A stretch of DNA of 34,198 nt from Lachnospiraceae bacterium (lineage in GTDB: Bacteria > Bacillota > Clostridia > Lachnospirales > Lachnospiraceae), in the NCBI GenBank assembly GCA_021772075.1, contig JAETNQ010000037.1, positions 1 to 34,198 of the forward strand, read 5' to 3'. The notes beneath the pieces are model-generated. The model saw only the letters and a list, made by a program, of their open reading frames with translations, was not told where the DNA came from and did not search any database. This document shows positions 8,468 through 17,090 of the stretch, piece by piece. Position numbers and translations under genes: made by a program. Numbering within the stretch: the stretch's first letter is position 1; every line of letters starts with the position of its first letter.

Positions 8468-10059
8468 AATTAACTTTTATAGGAGCTGCCCATGAGGTGA
8501 CAGGAAGCTGCCATTATCTGGAGGCCGGAGGCAAGCATATCCTGATCGATTGCGGTATGGAACAGGGAGTGCAGAATTATGAAAAGGAGGAACTGCCCAT
8601 CGAGGAGGCTTCGGTAGATTATGTCCTGCTGACCCATGCCCATGTGGACCATTCAGGCATGCTGCCCGCATTATATGCGAAAGGCTTCAGGGGGCAGATA
8701 CTGGCGACTGAGGCTACGGCGGATCTGTGCAGTATTATGCTGCGCGACTGCGCGCATATACAGATGCAGGAAACGGAATGGAAAAACCGGAAAGCGAAGC
8801 GCCATTCGGGGATAGAACCCTATGAGCCGCTTTATACGATGGAAGACGCGGATGGAGTGATTAAGAGGATCGTTCCATGCAAATATAATCATATCACAGA
8901 GTTGTGCGAAGGGATTAGAATACGCTTTACCGATGTGGGGCATTTGCTCGGTTCTGCCAGCATCGAGGTATGGGCATCCGAGAACGGACAGGAAAAAAAG
9001 ATCGTATTTTCCGGAGATATTGGAAATATCGACCAGCCCCTGATCAAAGATCCCGCTTATACGGAAGAAGCGGATTATGTGGTCATGGAGTCTACTTATG
9101 GAAACCGGGTGCATTCCACAGGGAGGCCGGATTATGTGACGGATCTGGCCAAGGTATTGCAGGAAACCTTTGACAGGGGAGGAAATGTGGTAATTCCTTC
9201 CTTTGCAGTGGGCAGAACCCAGGAAATGCTTTATTTCCTCCGCCAGATCAAAGAAGAAAAGAGAATCGAAAGATTTCCGGATTTTACGGTATATGTGGAC
9301 AGCCCCCTGGCTGTAGAAGCGACGGATATTTTCCAGAGGAACGTGGCAGAGTGCTTTGACGAGGAAGCGATGGAGCTGGTAAGGAAGGGAATCAATCCGA
9401 TTCGTTTTCCGGGGCTGCGCCTGTCGATTACCAGCGATGAATCGAAAGCCATTAATTTTGACGATTCGCCCAAAGTCGTGATTTCTGCTTCCGGCATGTG
9501 CGAGGCGGGAAGGATCCGGCATCATTTAAAACATAATTTATGGAAGCCGGAATGCACGATCTTGTTCGTTGGATACCAGGCAAACGGCACATTGGGAAGG
9601 GCGCTGATCGAAGGGGCAAAGGAAGTAAAGCTCTTTGGAGAGAAAATAGAAGTGAGGGCGGATATCAAGGCGTTGCCTGGGATCAGCGGCCATGCGGATA
9701 AAGAAGGGCTGATCCGGTGGATTGAAGGATTCCGGCAGAAACCGGGAAAAGTCTTTGTGGTACACGGCGAGAGCAGCATATGCGAATCCTTTGTTTCCTG
9801 CCTGAAAGAGGAACACGGGATCGAAGCTTATGCCCCATATAGCGGTACGCGTTTTGACCTGCTGACCGGAGAGGCGGAATATGTGGCGAAACCGAAGCCG
9901 TTAAAGAAGAAACGGGCGGCTCAGGATATCTTTGACCGTCTGGTGGCGGCAGGACAAAGGCTGATGGCTGTGATCAGGAAAAATGAAGGCGGAGCCAATA
10001 AGGATCTTGGAAAGTTTGCGGACCAGATCAATTCCCTTTGCGATAAATGGGACAGATAG
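8464..10059 (+). CDS. Metallo-beta-lactamase/beta-CASP RNA-processing nuclease (CPSF-like)
   Basis: A probable zinc-dependent RNase of 531 residues. Motif 2 is THAHVDH with His58, His60, Asp62 and His63. GHLLGSASIE supplies the next metal His and FSGDIGN gives Asp185. The beta-CASP part follows, with SASGMCEAGRIRHHL, SGHADKE (His410) and VVHGE (His434), the A-C type motifs that close the active site. This is the YSH1/CPSF-73-like branch (COG1236) rather than RNase J, which carries a different C terminus. The last 60 residues are Lys-rich and may bind RNA. It is coupled by a 4-base overlap to the short SDR-like gene. The thyA gene starts 70 bases downstream, possibly in the same transcript. 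Confidence 0.88.
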   Translation: MKLTFIGAAHEVTGSCHYLEAGGKHILIDCGMEQGVQNYEKEELPIEEASVDYVLLTHAHVDHSGMLPALYAKGFRGQILATEATADLCSIMLRDCAHIQMQETEWKNRKAKRHSGIEPYEPLYTMEDADGVIKRIVPCKYNHITELCEGIRIRFTDVGHLLGSASIEVWASENGQEKKIVFSGDIGNIDQPLIKDPAYTEEADYVVMESTYGNRVHSTGRPDYVTDLAKVLQETFDRGGNVVIPSFAVGRTQEMLYFLRQIKEEKRIERFPDFTVYVDSPLAVEATDIFQRNVAECFDEEAMELVRKGINPIRFPGLRLSITSDESKAINFDDSPKVVISASGMCEAGRIRHHLKHNLWKPECTILFVGYQANGTLGRALIEGAKEVKLFGEKIEVRADIKALPGISGHADKEGLIRWIEGFRQKPGKVFVVHGESSICESFVSCLKEEHGIEAYAPYSGTRFDLLTGEAEYVAKPKPLKKKRAAQDIFDRLVAAGQRLMAVIRKNEGGANKDLGKFADQINSLCDKWDR

Positions 10060-10129
10060 GGCGGCTGTAAGAGGAACTATATTGTGGAAGCAGTACCCGC
10101 AGAAATAGAAATTGGGAAAGGGAAAATCA

Positions 10130-10993
10130 ATGAGTCTGGCAGATAAAATTTTTATTCAAATGTGCAAGGATATACTGGAAAACGGAACCAGCACGGAAGG
10201 GGAAAAAGTACGCCCCCATTGGGCGGACGGGACTCCGGCTTATACGGTGAAGAAGTTCGCCGTCGTGAACCGGTATGATCTGTCGAAAGAGTTTCCCATC
10301 TTGACGCTGCGCAAAACGGCATTAAAAAGCGCTACGGACGAGATGCTTTGGATATGGCAGAAAAAGTCCAATAATGTTAACGACCTGAACAGCCATATCT
10401 GGGACGAATGGGCGGATGCGGACGGCAGCATCGGCAAGGCATACGGCTATCAGATGGGAGTGAAGCACCAATACAAGGAAGGGATGATGGACCAGGTGGA
10501 CCGGGTCATTTATGATTTGAAGAACAATCCTTTCAGCCGCCGGATCATGACGAACTTGTATGTGCATCAGGATCTGCATGAGATGAACCTGTATCCGTGC
10601 GCTTACAGCATGACGTTTAACGTAACGGCCCCCGCTGGCGCGGCGCGGGAAAAAGGGGGCGGGAAGCTGGTGTTAAACGCCATATTGAACCAGCGTTCCC
10701 AGGATGTGCTGACGGCGAATAACTGGAACGTGGTGCAGTATGCGGTGCTGCTGCATATGCTGGCACAGGTATGCGATATGAAAGCGGGGGAATTGGTGCA
10801 TGTGATAGGGGATGCCCATATTTATGACAGGCACATTCCCATCATAAAGGAACTGATCGGGCGCAAGCCTCTGGAAGCGCCGGCTTTTTGGCTGAATCCC
10901 GATATCCATGATTTTTACCAGTTTACGCGCGATGATGTAAAAGTAGAAAATTATCAGGCGGGACCTCAGGTGGATATTCCCGTTGCCATTTAG
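10130..10993 (+). CDS. thyA: Thymidylate synthase
   Basis: Converts dUMP to dTMP with 5,10-methylenetetrahydrofolate, producing dihydrofolate. The 287-residue protein has the catalytic Cys157 in YPCAYSM, the dUMP phosphate-binding Arg in NQRSQDV, the Asn in NNWNVVQYA and the GDAHIYDRH substrate motif. RRIMTN supplies the second-subunit arginines. A short Gly/Ala-rich insertion (about residues 168-178) precedes the strand carrying QRSQDV. The start is the ATG at 10130; an in-frame TTG at 10112 would remove the GGGAAAGGG leader that may serve as ribosome binding site. folA follows 20 bases downstream, so the product dihydrofolate is recycled by the next enzyme of the same operon. Confidence 0.96.
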   Translation: MSLADKIFIQMCKDILENGTSTEGEKVRPHWADGTPAYTVKKFAVVNRYDLSKEFPILTLRKTALKSATDEMLWIWQKKSNNVNDLNSHIWDEWADADGSIGKAYGYQMGVKHQYKEGMMDQVDRVIYDLKNNPFSRRIMTNLYVHQDLHEMNLYPCAYSMTFNVTAPAGAAREKGGGKLVLNAILNQRSQDVLTANNWNVVQYAVLLHMLAQVCDMKAGELVHVIGDAHIYDRHIPIIKELIGRKPLEAPAFWLNPDIHDFYQFTRDDVKVENYQAGPQVDIPVAI

Positions 10994-11013
10994 CAGAGAG
11001 GAGGAAACGGGAT

Positions 11014-11514
11014 ATGAATTTGATTGTGGCGGTGGACAGCCATTGGGGGATCGGAAATAAGGGTGAGCTGCTGGTAAGGATACCGAACGACCACAAATTT
11101 TTCCGGGAGGAAACGACAGGAAAAGTAGTGGTACTCGGCCGCAAAACGCTGGAGACATTCCCCCAGGGGCTGCCTTTGAAAAACAGGACGAATATTATCC
11201 TTTCATCCAATCAGGATTACCGGGTAAAAGATGCCGTCGTGGTACACAGCCTGGAGGAACTGCTGGAGGAACTGAAAAAGTATAAGAGCGGGGATATTTA
11301 TATCGTGGGCGGCGACAGCGTGTACCGGCAGCTTCTGCCTTACTGCGACGTGGCCCATGTGACGAAGATCGACCATCGGTACGAGGCAGATGCCTTTTTC
11401 CCTGATCTGGACGGGATGGAAGAATGGGAGATTACAGCGGACAGCGAGGAACAGACGTATTTTGATATCGCTTACCAGTTTGTGAAGTATGAGAGAGTGA
11501 AAAAAAGCGAATGA
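11014..11514 (+). CDS. folA: Dihydrofolate reductase
   Basis: Reduces dihydrofolate to tetrahydrofolate with NADPH, closing the cycle with thyA just upstream. The 166-residue length is typical. It shows the N-terminal strand LIVAVD, the HWGIGNKGE loop with the conserved Trp, the acidic Asp26 in IPNDHKFF that protonates the pterin, VVLGRKTLETFP for NADPH, and IYIVGGDSVYRQLLP for the dinucleotide fold. A strong GAGGAGG site precedes the ATG. A factor-independent terminator begins just 5 bases after the stop, so this is the last gene of the transcript. Confidence 0.96.
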   Translation: MNLIVAVDSHWGIGNKGELLVRIPNDHKFFREETTGKVVVLGRKTLETFPQGLPLKNRTNIILSSNQDYRVKDAVVVHSLEELLEELKKYKSGDIYIVGGDSVYRQLLPYCDVAHVTKIDHRYEADAFFPDLDGMEEWEITADSEEQTYFDIAYQFVKYERVKKSE

Positions 11515-11519
11515 GAGGA

Positions 11520-11554
11520 AGCGCCAGGCGGGAAAAACGTCTGGCGCTTTTTTT
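11520..11554 (+). terminator. Rho-independent terminator of thyA-folA
   Basis: An 11-bp stem (11520-11530 with 11538-11548, arms AGCGCCAGGCG and CGTCTGGCGCT with one G-T pair) encloses a 7-base loop and runs into seven T residues (11548-11554). It cleanly separates the folate genes from the accessory block to the right. Confidence 0.93.
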
Positions 11555-11606
11555 GGGTTTAGGGTATAGTTATAGTAAGGATCATTAGGGAGAGGAAATA
11601 AGGATT

Positions 11607-14348
11607 ATGGCGAAGGATGTAAAAGAGATATTAAAAATACTGTTTCCGGAGTACCAAATAAAGGCTTGCATAGATGAACGGGGATTTATCGCAAAGAAAC
11701 AGGAACAAAAAGCAGCAGAGGTTCCCGCGCCGGCATCGAAGCCGGCTGGGAAAGCGAATCCGTCTGTAAAAAATGATATGGAAAGGGCGATTAAGGCAGA
11801 GGATGCCTTTGAACATTTACCGGCAGAGCTAAAAAAGCATTGGATTGGATCGGAAAAGGACAGGGAAGCGCTTTGCAAAGCGTTTCAAAGGCCGTATGTC
11901 AAGGGATTTGACCAGAATATACCTAAAAATGCTGTTTTAATCATTGGCACTGAGAGCCGCGGGCGCGTGTATGCAGTGCGCTGCATCAGTGAATTGCTGA
12001 GGCAGAAAAATGTTTTCCAATATGCTGGGACCATAACCATGGATATGCTGGATTATGCATCGGACTCTGCTGACGGATTGTTTCTCAGTGATTTGTATCA
12101 AGCGCTTAATGCCGATACGGAGAGCGTGGTATTTGAGAATATGGAAAAAGCATCGCCGCTGTATTTGGATATTATTTATCAGCTGCTTGTGGAAGGCGCA
12201 TACAGGCTTCCCAGGCGGTATATGGCAAGCAATGGCGGCTTGGTGGAAGCAACGGGAATGTTAACTACAGGACTTATTTCGGAACTCGGGGCGAATGGAA
12301 AATTTTTTGTATTTACTACCTCTATGCCCCAGGCTGACGTGATATCCGTTTTGGGAAATAAAATCATAAAAGAGTTGGGAGATATTATTACGTTGGATCC
12401 CATAGCGGATAACCAAGTAAAAGATCTGACAGATACATTGTGCATGAATCTGGCAGATAAATGCAGAAAAAATCTTCATATAGAAGTGGAGTTTGATGAG
12501 CTTCTGATCGATGCTGCAGGAAAAAAATATAGTATATCTTCCGGAGTCAAAGGCCTGGAAGAGTATTTGGATGATCAGTTGTATGAAACGCTTTCGGAAA
12601 TAAAATTACAGAAAATTTTAAGGGATGGCGAAAGCATAACCATTACATATACACATGAAGATGGATGCTGCGCGGTTCTGAAAAACGGAAAAAGAATAAA
12701 AATGTCGCAGTATTTGAAGAAGTACCATGCGGCAGAGCTGGAAGAAACCAGAAAAGAACTGGACCGGGTCATCGGCCTGGATCGAGTGAAGGAGTATGTT
12801 CTGAATCTTGAAACAAACTATAAGGTGCAGCAGATGCGTGCGGATAAAGGATTAAAAAAATCAGACATTTCGATGCATATGATATTCGCCGGTAATCCGG
12901 GAACCGGCAAAACAACCATTGCCCGAATCGTCGCCAAATATTTAAAGGCAACAGGCATTTTGTCGTCCGGGCATTTATGCGAGGTTACAAGGGCTGATTT
13001 AGTCGGACAATATGTGGGACATACTGCGGTAAAAACAACGGACGTCATAAAAAATGCGGTAGGGGGAGTCCTGTTTATTGATGAAGCTTATGCGCTTTGC
13101 CGGGATAAAAATGATACCTTCGGCCTGGAGGCGGTAGATGCTTTGGTGAAAGGGATGGAAGATTACCGGGATGACCTGGTTGTTATTTTAGCGGGTTATG
13201 AGGATGAAATGCAGGAATTCCTGAAGACAAACCCCGGCCTGAAATCAAGATTTCCGAATGTAGTACATTTTGAAGATTATACGGTGGAGGAGATGTATGA
13301 AATTGCGAAAGTGACTGCGGCATCCAAAGGCTACAGGCTGTCCGGCGACTGTGAGGAGGGGCTGCGCCGCGAATTTGAAAAGCGTCAGGTGAAAGGAAAA
13401 AATGATGGCGGCAACGGCCGCCTGGTAAGAAACCTGATAGAAGCGGCAGTTTTGCGCCAATCGCAAAGAATCGTTAAAAATCCGGAAGATGATATGGAAC
13501 TGTTAGTTGCCGCTGACTTTGGGCTGGACCAGGAAGGCGAGGCGGCAGAATTTGATCTGGAAAAAGAATTATCCAAAGTGGTCGGACTGGAACCGGTAAA
13601 GAGATATATCAGAAGTCTGTATGCGCGGTTAAAACTTCAGGCTGAAAGAAAAAAAGCCGGGTTAAAAACGGACAATACGCAGACGATGCATATGATATTT
13701 GCCGGTAATCCCGGGACTGGAAAGACCATGATGGCGCGAATGGTAGCGGACATCCTCTATCATATGAATGTGATTACCTCAAATAATCTGGTGGAAACCG
13801 ATAGGTCAGGACTGGTGGCCGGCTATGTCGGGCAGACTGCAATGAAAACCCGGCAGATGATAGAAACGGCATTGGGCGGGGTATTATTCATCGATGAAGC
13901 CTATGCCTTGGCACAGGGCGGTGAAAATGATTTTGGCAGGGAGGCTATCGATACGCTGGTTAAGATGATGGATGACAACCGTGACCGGTTAGTGGTGATA
14001 CTTGCGGGGTACAGCGACGATATGGAGAAATTCCTGGATAAAAACGCAGGGCTGCAATCAAGGTTTGCGAATAAGATAGAATTTCCCGATTATTCCACGG
14101 ATGAATTAATGTTGATTGCGGATGGACTGTATGCGGGGCAGGGATATGTTTTGAGCGCAGGAGCGCGGACTGCCTTAAGGGAAGAAATCGAGGCGGCCAG
14201 AACGGATAAACAATTTGGAAACGGCAGATATGTAAGAAATGTATTTGAGAGATCACTAAATAATCAGGCATTGCGGTTGAGCGGTGAAAAGGAGTATACA
14301 ATGGAATCGCTTACTGTTATTACGGAGAGGGATATCAGGGAGGCGTAA
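11607..14348 (+). CDS. Triple AAA+ ATPase: degenerate ClpB-like domain plus two SpoVK/CbbX-type domains
   Basis: A 913-residue cytoplasmic ATPase with three AAA+ modules. Residues about 80-385 resemble a ClpB D2 domain with its small C-terminal lobe (RDGESITITY at the end), but the Walker A position reads GTESRGR (114-120), without the Lys-Thr, and the Walker B position reads VVFENME, so this module is probably inactive. Module 2 has an intact Walker A G429-T437 (GNPGTGKTT) and Walker B with Asp492-Glu493. Module 3 has GNPGTGKT from G700 with Lys706 and Asp763-Glu764. Modules 2 and 3 belong to the SpoVK/CbbX/EccA group of ring-shaped remodellers, with the typical TxxxLVGxYVGxTA segment. The start is supported by GAGGAAATAAGG. 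It leads an operon with two membrane proteins, suggesting that it remodels or assembles something at the membrane. Function unknown. Confidence 0.88.
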   Translation: MAKDVKEILKILFPEYQIKACIDERGFIAKKQEQKAAEVPAPASKPAGKANPSVKNDMERAIKAEDAFEHLPAELKKHWIGSEKDREALCKAFQRPYVKGFDQNIPKNAVLIIGTESRGRVYAVRCISELLRQKNVFQYAGTITMDMLDYASDSADGLFLSDLYQALNADTESVVFENMEKASPLYLDIIYQLLVEGAYRLPRRYMASNGGLVEATGMLTTGLISELGANGKFFVFTTSMPQADVISVLGNKIIKELGDIITLDPIADNQVKDLTDTLCMNLADKCRKNLHIEVEFDELLIDAAGKKYSISSGVKGLEEYLDDQLYETLSEIKLQKILRDGESITITYTHEDGCCAVLKNGKRIKMSQYLKKYHAAELEETRKELDRVIGLDRVKEYVLNLETNYKVQQMRADKGLKKSDISMHMIFAGNPGTGKTTIARIVAKYLKATGILSSGHLCEVTRADLVGQYVGHTAVKTTDVIKNAVGGVLFIDEAYALCRDKNDTFGLEAVDALVKGMEDYRDDLVVILAGYEDEMQEFLKTNPGLKSRFPNVVHFEDYTVEEMYEIAKVTAASKGYRLSGDCEEGLRREFEKRQVKGKNDGGNGRLVRNLIEAAVLRQSQRIVKNPEDDMELLVAADFGLDQEGEAAEFDLEKELSKVVGLEPVKRYIRSLYARLKLQAERKKAGLKTDNTQTMHMIFAGNPGTGKTMMARMVADILYHMNVITSNNLVETDRSGLVAGYVGQTAMKTRQMIETALGGVLFIDEAYALAQGGENDFGREAIDTLVKMMDDNRDRLVVILAGYSDDMEKFLDKNAGLQSRFANKIEFPDYSTDELMLIADGLYAGQGYVLSAGARTALREEIEAARTDKQFGNGRYVRNVFERSLNNQALRLSGEKEYTMESLTVITERDIREA

Positions 14349-14352
14349 ATAT

Positions 14353-14805
14353 ATGAAAAATAAGATATCTAATTTACTGGCAGTCTTATGGTTTTTTGGA
14401 GTATTGGTTGAAACATTGTTCTTTATGGCGATTGTTATTTTGATCATTTTCTTCAGCAATATAGTCGGAACGCTCAAATCAGGCTTTTCCACACCGGCGG
14501 TAGGCTTTTTGTTTTGCTTTTTAGCAGGGCTGGTCTTTGCTGTTACCGGATGGGTGCCGGCATTCAGAAAGTGTTATTACAAGCTTCCATGGCTTTATCC
14601 TCTCAGTATGATGCTGACCATGCATTTATTTATACTATCCATAGCGGAGGCCGTGCTGGCAAAAGGATTTTCTGTGATAAGCACTCCAAGGCATTTAGCA
14701 GCTATATGCATTATGGTTGTTCAACTGATCGTTTGCCGGGCGGCGATGTGCATTTACTTAAAAAAGAATCCGATGGTGCTGCATCGGTATGACAGGATAG
14801 AGTAG
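14353..14805 (+). CDS. Unknown four-helix membrane protein of the AAA+ operon
   Basis: I do not recognise this family. The 150-residue product has four likely membrane helices (about residues 8-37, 46-69, 80-103 and 113-136), short loops and a basic C-terminal tail (KKNPMVLHRYDR) that the positive-inside rule places in the cytoplasm. I chose the ATG at 14353 because GGGAGGCG (14338-14345) precedes it; a longer in-frame version from 14284 would overlap the AAA+ gene and add a charged, non-membrane leader. It begins 4 bases after the AAA+ stop codon, so co-translation is likely, and a physical partnership with the ATPase is a reasonable inference. Confidence 0.75.
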   Translation: MKNKISNLLAVLWFFGVLVETLFFMAIVILIIFFSNIVGTLKSGFSTPAVGFLFCFLAGLVFAVTGWVPAFRKCYYKLPWLYPLSMMLTMHLFILSIAEAVLAKGFSVISTPRHLAAICIMVVQLIVCRAAMCIYLKKNPMVLHRYDRIE

Positions 14806-14816
14806 GGAGGCGGGTT

Positions 14817-15422
14817 ATGGATAAGATGAATGTAAAAACGCAGGAAAAAATGGATAAAAAGAAGGAAGAGATCGTACTGCCCGATTCGTATCAACTATTA
14901 GAAGATGAGAGAATTTCACCGTTTACAAGAAGAATTAAAAAGAGTTCGACGGTTTTAGTGATAGCGGCCTTCATTTCCCTGGCTGTTTGGGCTATGGACA
15001 GTACAAGCCATTCCATTGATACGGGCGCTGAAGCAGAGAAAGCTATAGAAACGCATATGTCTGTTACACTAGCTGCCGGTACAAGGCTGATGGCGAAGGA
15101 TGACCATTATATAGGCGGAGATCTTACCATTACACATGACTTCGAGAAAGAAGAAACGACAATCTGGGTTTGGGATTATGCAGCGGAGGATGGGGACTAT
15201 GTGCAGATTATCGTGGATGGAACGCCTTTAGGAGATCCATTTATGATCAAAAATAAACCGGTATCGTTTGCCGTTCCGTCCACAGGGGAGATTCAGGTTC
15301 TCGGAACGAGGGACGGCGGCGGCGGGATCACTTATGGCGTGTACTATGAACTGAATCAGACGGCATATTTTAATGGAATGAATGAAGGGGGGGATAATTT
15401 GTATACGTTGGTGAGGGAGTGA
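14817..15422 (+). CDS. Membrane-anchored protein with extracellular beta-rich domain (AAA+ operon)
   Basis: A 201-residue protein with a charged cytoplasmic N terminus (residues 1-43), one membrane helix (about 45-60) and an outside domain (80-201) rich in beta strands. The outside part contains short repeated hydrophobic strands, DLTITHDF, TIWVWDYA and VQIIVDG, and a Gly-rich turn, GTRDGGGGITYGVYYE, followed by AYFNGMNEGGDNLYTL. I recall similar GGGGITY-type domains in uncharacterised bacterial proteins but know no function. GGGAGGCGGG (14806-14815) lies 2 bases before the ATG at 14817, and the previous stop codon is 11 bases upstream. With one helix and the outer domain, it could be the sensor or effector face of a complex energised by the triple AAA+ ATPase. 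Confidence 0.72.
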   Translation: MDKMNVKTQEKMDKKKEEIVLPDSYQLLEDERISPFTRRIKKSSTVLVIAAFISLAVWAMDSTSHSIDTGAEAEKAIETHMSVTLAAGTRLMAKDDHYIGGDLTITHDFEKEETTIWVWDYAAEDGDYVQIIVDGTPLGDPFMIKNKPVSFAVPSTGEIQVLGTRDGGGGITYGVYYELNQTAYFNGMNEGGDNLYTLVRE

Positions 15423-15481
15423 TAAAGTAAGGTATTGCTTGAGGGAGAACCATTATATTTATTGAAAAGACGGAGGCTGAT

Positions 15482-17038
15482 ATGGTAACGGGAGCCATTA
15501 AAAATAAAATTGATAAAATATGGACGGATATCTGGGCTGGAGGAATTACCAATCCGCTGACGGTAATCGAACAACTGACGTATTTAATGTTTATTCGGTC
15601 TTTGGATGAAAAGGAACTGGAAAACGAAGAGTTCGAAAATATGACAGGACAAAAAGTGGATAAAATTTTTCCGCAATCAGAAGCGGGGCAGTCCATGCGT
15701 TGGAGCCGGTTTAAAGAAAAGGATTCCCGGGATATTTTTGATATTGTATCTCAAAGAGTTTTTCCGGCCATAAAGAAAATGAAGAATCATCAATTGCCGG
15801 ATTTTGACGAGGAAGGGAAATTAAAAGAAATTCTGGATGATGATATATTTCCTAATAAAGATAAGGGGAAAGAGGTGGAAAAAACTGCCTTTGCAAGATA
15901 TATGGAAGGCGCAGCATTTTTAATCCCAACGCCTCAGGTATTGCAAAAGATAATTACAGGACTGGACGATTTATATGAACATGATATTTCAGATTTGGAT
16001 ATGCAAGGCGATCTGTATGAGTATATGCTAGGAAAACTGGCGATTGCAGGGCAGAATGGCCAATTCAGGACTCCCAGGCATATCCGGGAAATGATGGTGG
16101 AACTATTAGCGCCTACGCCAGATGATGATATTGTAGATCCCGCATGCGGTACCGCCGGATTCTTGGTATCGGCATCGGAATATATCAGAAAAGCATATGA
16201 AGATACCATGACAAGCGAGCAATGGGATCATTTTGTGGGCAATGCATTTACAGGGTTTGATATGGATCATACCATGTTAAGGATTTCCGCGATGAATTTG
16301 ATGCTGCATTCCATTACGAACCCAGAAATCTGTTATAAGGACAGCCTGTCCAAGCAAAATCAAATAAGCAGTAAATATACGATCTGCTTAGCCAATCCTC
16401 CGTTTAAGGGAACGGTCGATGCGGAGAGCATCAACGACGATTTGAAAGCGGTCACAAACACGAAGAAAACAGAACTATTGTTTCTGGCATTGTTTCTTCG
16501 TTTGTTGAAAACCGGCGGAAGATGCGCATGCATTGTTCCGGACGGTGTATTGTTTGGAAGTAGTAATGCCCATAAGTCGATTAGGAAAGAGTTGATAGAA
16601 AATCATAAATTACAAGCAGTGATCTCCATGCCGTCAGGGGTGTTTAAGCCGTATGCGGGAGTATCGACAGCGATTCTTATTTTTACGAAAACGGGAGCTG
16701 GTGGAACGGATCGCGTATGGTTCTATGATATGAAAGCGGATGGATTTACCTTAGACGATAAACGGTCGGAAACGGATGAAAATGATATCCTAGATATTAT
16801 CGCGCGCTTTCATTCTTTGGATAAAGAAGCGGACAGAAAAAGAACGGAACAGAGTTTTTTTGTGCCTAAGGATGAAATTGTGGAAAATGGTTATGATTTG
16901 TCTATTAATAAGTATAAAAAAGTGGAGTATGCGGAGGTGGAGTATCCGCCGACCAATGAGATCTTAGCAGAGATTAAAAAAATCCAAAAAGAAATAACGG
17001 AGGGAATTGGTGAGTTGGAGGCGATGTTGGAGGTATGA
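15482..17038 (+). CDS. hsdM: Type I restriction-modification DNA methyltransferase subunit
   Basis: N6-adenine methyltransferase subunit of a type I restriction-modification complex. The 518-residue protein has the N-terminal HsdM helical domain (about residues 5-130), the SAM-binding motif I DPACGTAGF (219-227) and the catalytic motif IV NPPF (305-308). The C-terminal tail is helical, for contact with HsdS. GGAGG at 15472-15476 gives a 5-base spacing to the ATG. The preceding 59-base gap holds no convincing promoter. hsdS starts 52 bases after the stop. Confidence 0.95.
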   Translation: MVTGAIKNKIDKIWTDIWAGGITNPLTVIEQLTYLMFIRSLDEKELENEEFENMTGQKVDKIFPQSEAGQSMRWSRFKEKDSRDIFDIVSQRVFPAIKKMKNHQLPDFDEEGKLKEILDDDIFPNKDKGKEVEKTAFARYMEGAAFLIPTPQVLQKIITGLDDLYEHDISDLDMQGDLYEYMLGKLAIAGQNGQFRTPRHIREMMVELLAPTPDDDIVDPACGTAGFLVSASEYIRKAYEDTMTSEQWDHFVGNAFTGFDMDHTMLRISAMNLMLHSITNPEICYKDSLSKQNQISSKYTICLANPPFKGTVDAESINDDLKAVTNTKKTELLFLALFLRLLKTGGRCACIVPDGVLFGSSNAHKSIRKELIENHKLQAVISMPSGVFKPYAGVSTAILIFTKTGAGGTDRVWFYDMKADGFTLDDKRSETDENDILDIIARFHSLDKEADRKRTEQSFFVPKDEIVENGYDLSINKYKKVEYAEVEYPPTNEILAEIKKIQKEITEGIGELEAMLEV

Positions 17039-17090
17039 AACAACTGGGCAAGTCAAAATATTCCGTCGGAATGGAGGCAGTAATAGGAGA

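Noticed and set aside
11553-11576. TTGGGT and TATAGT before the triple-AAA+ gene as a promoter
   Set aside because: The spacer is about 12 bases and the -35 lies in the terminator T run; the true promoter is not evident.
15435-15459. TTGCTT and TATATT before hsdM as a promoter
   Set aside because: The spacer is only 13 bases, too short for a sigma-A promoter; hsdM may be read from upstream or from a site I cannot see.
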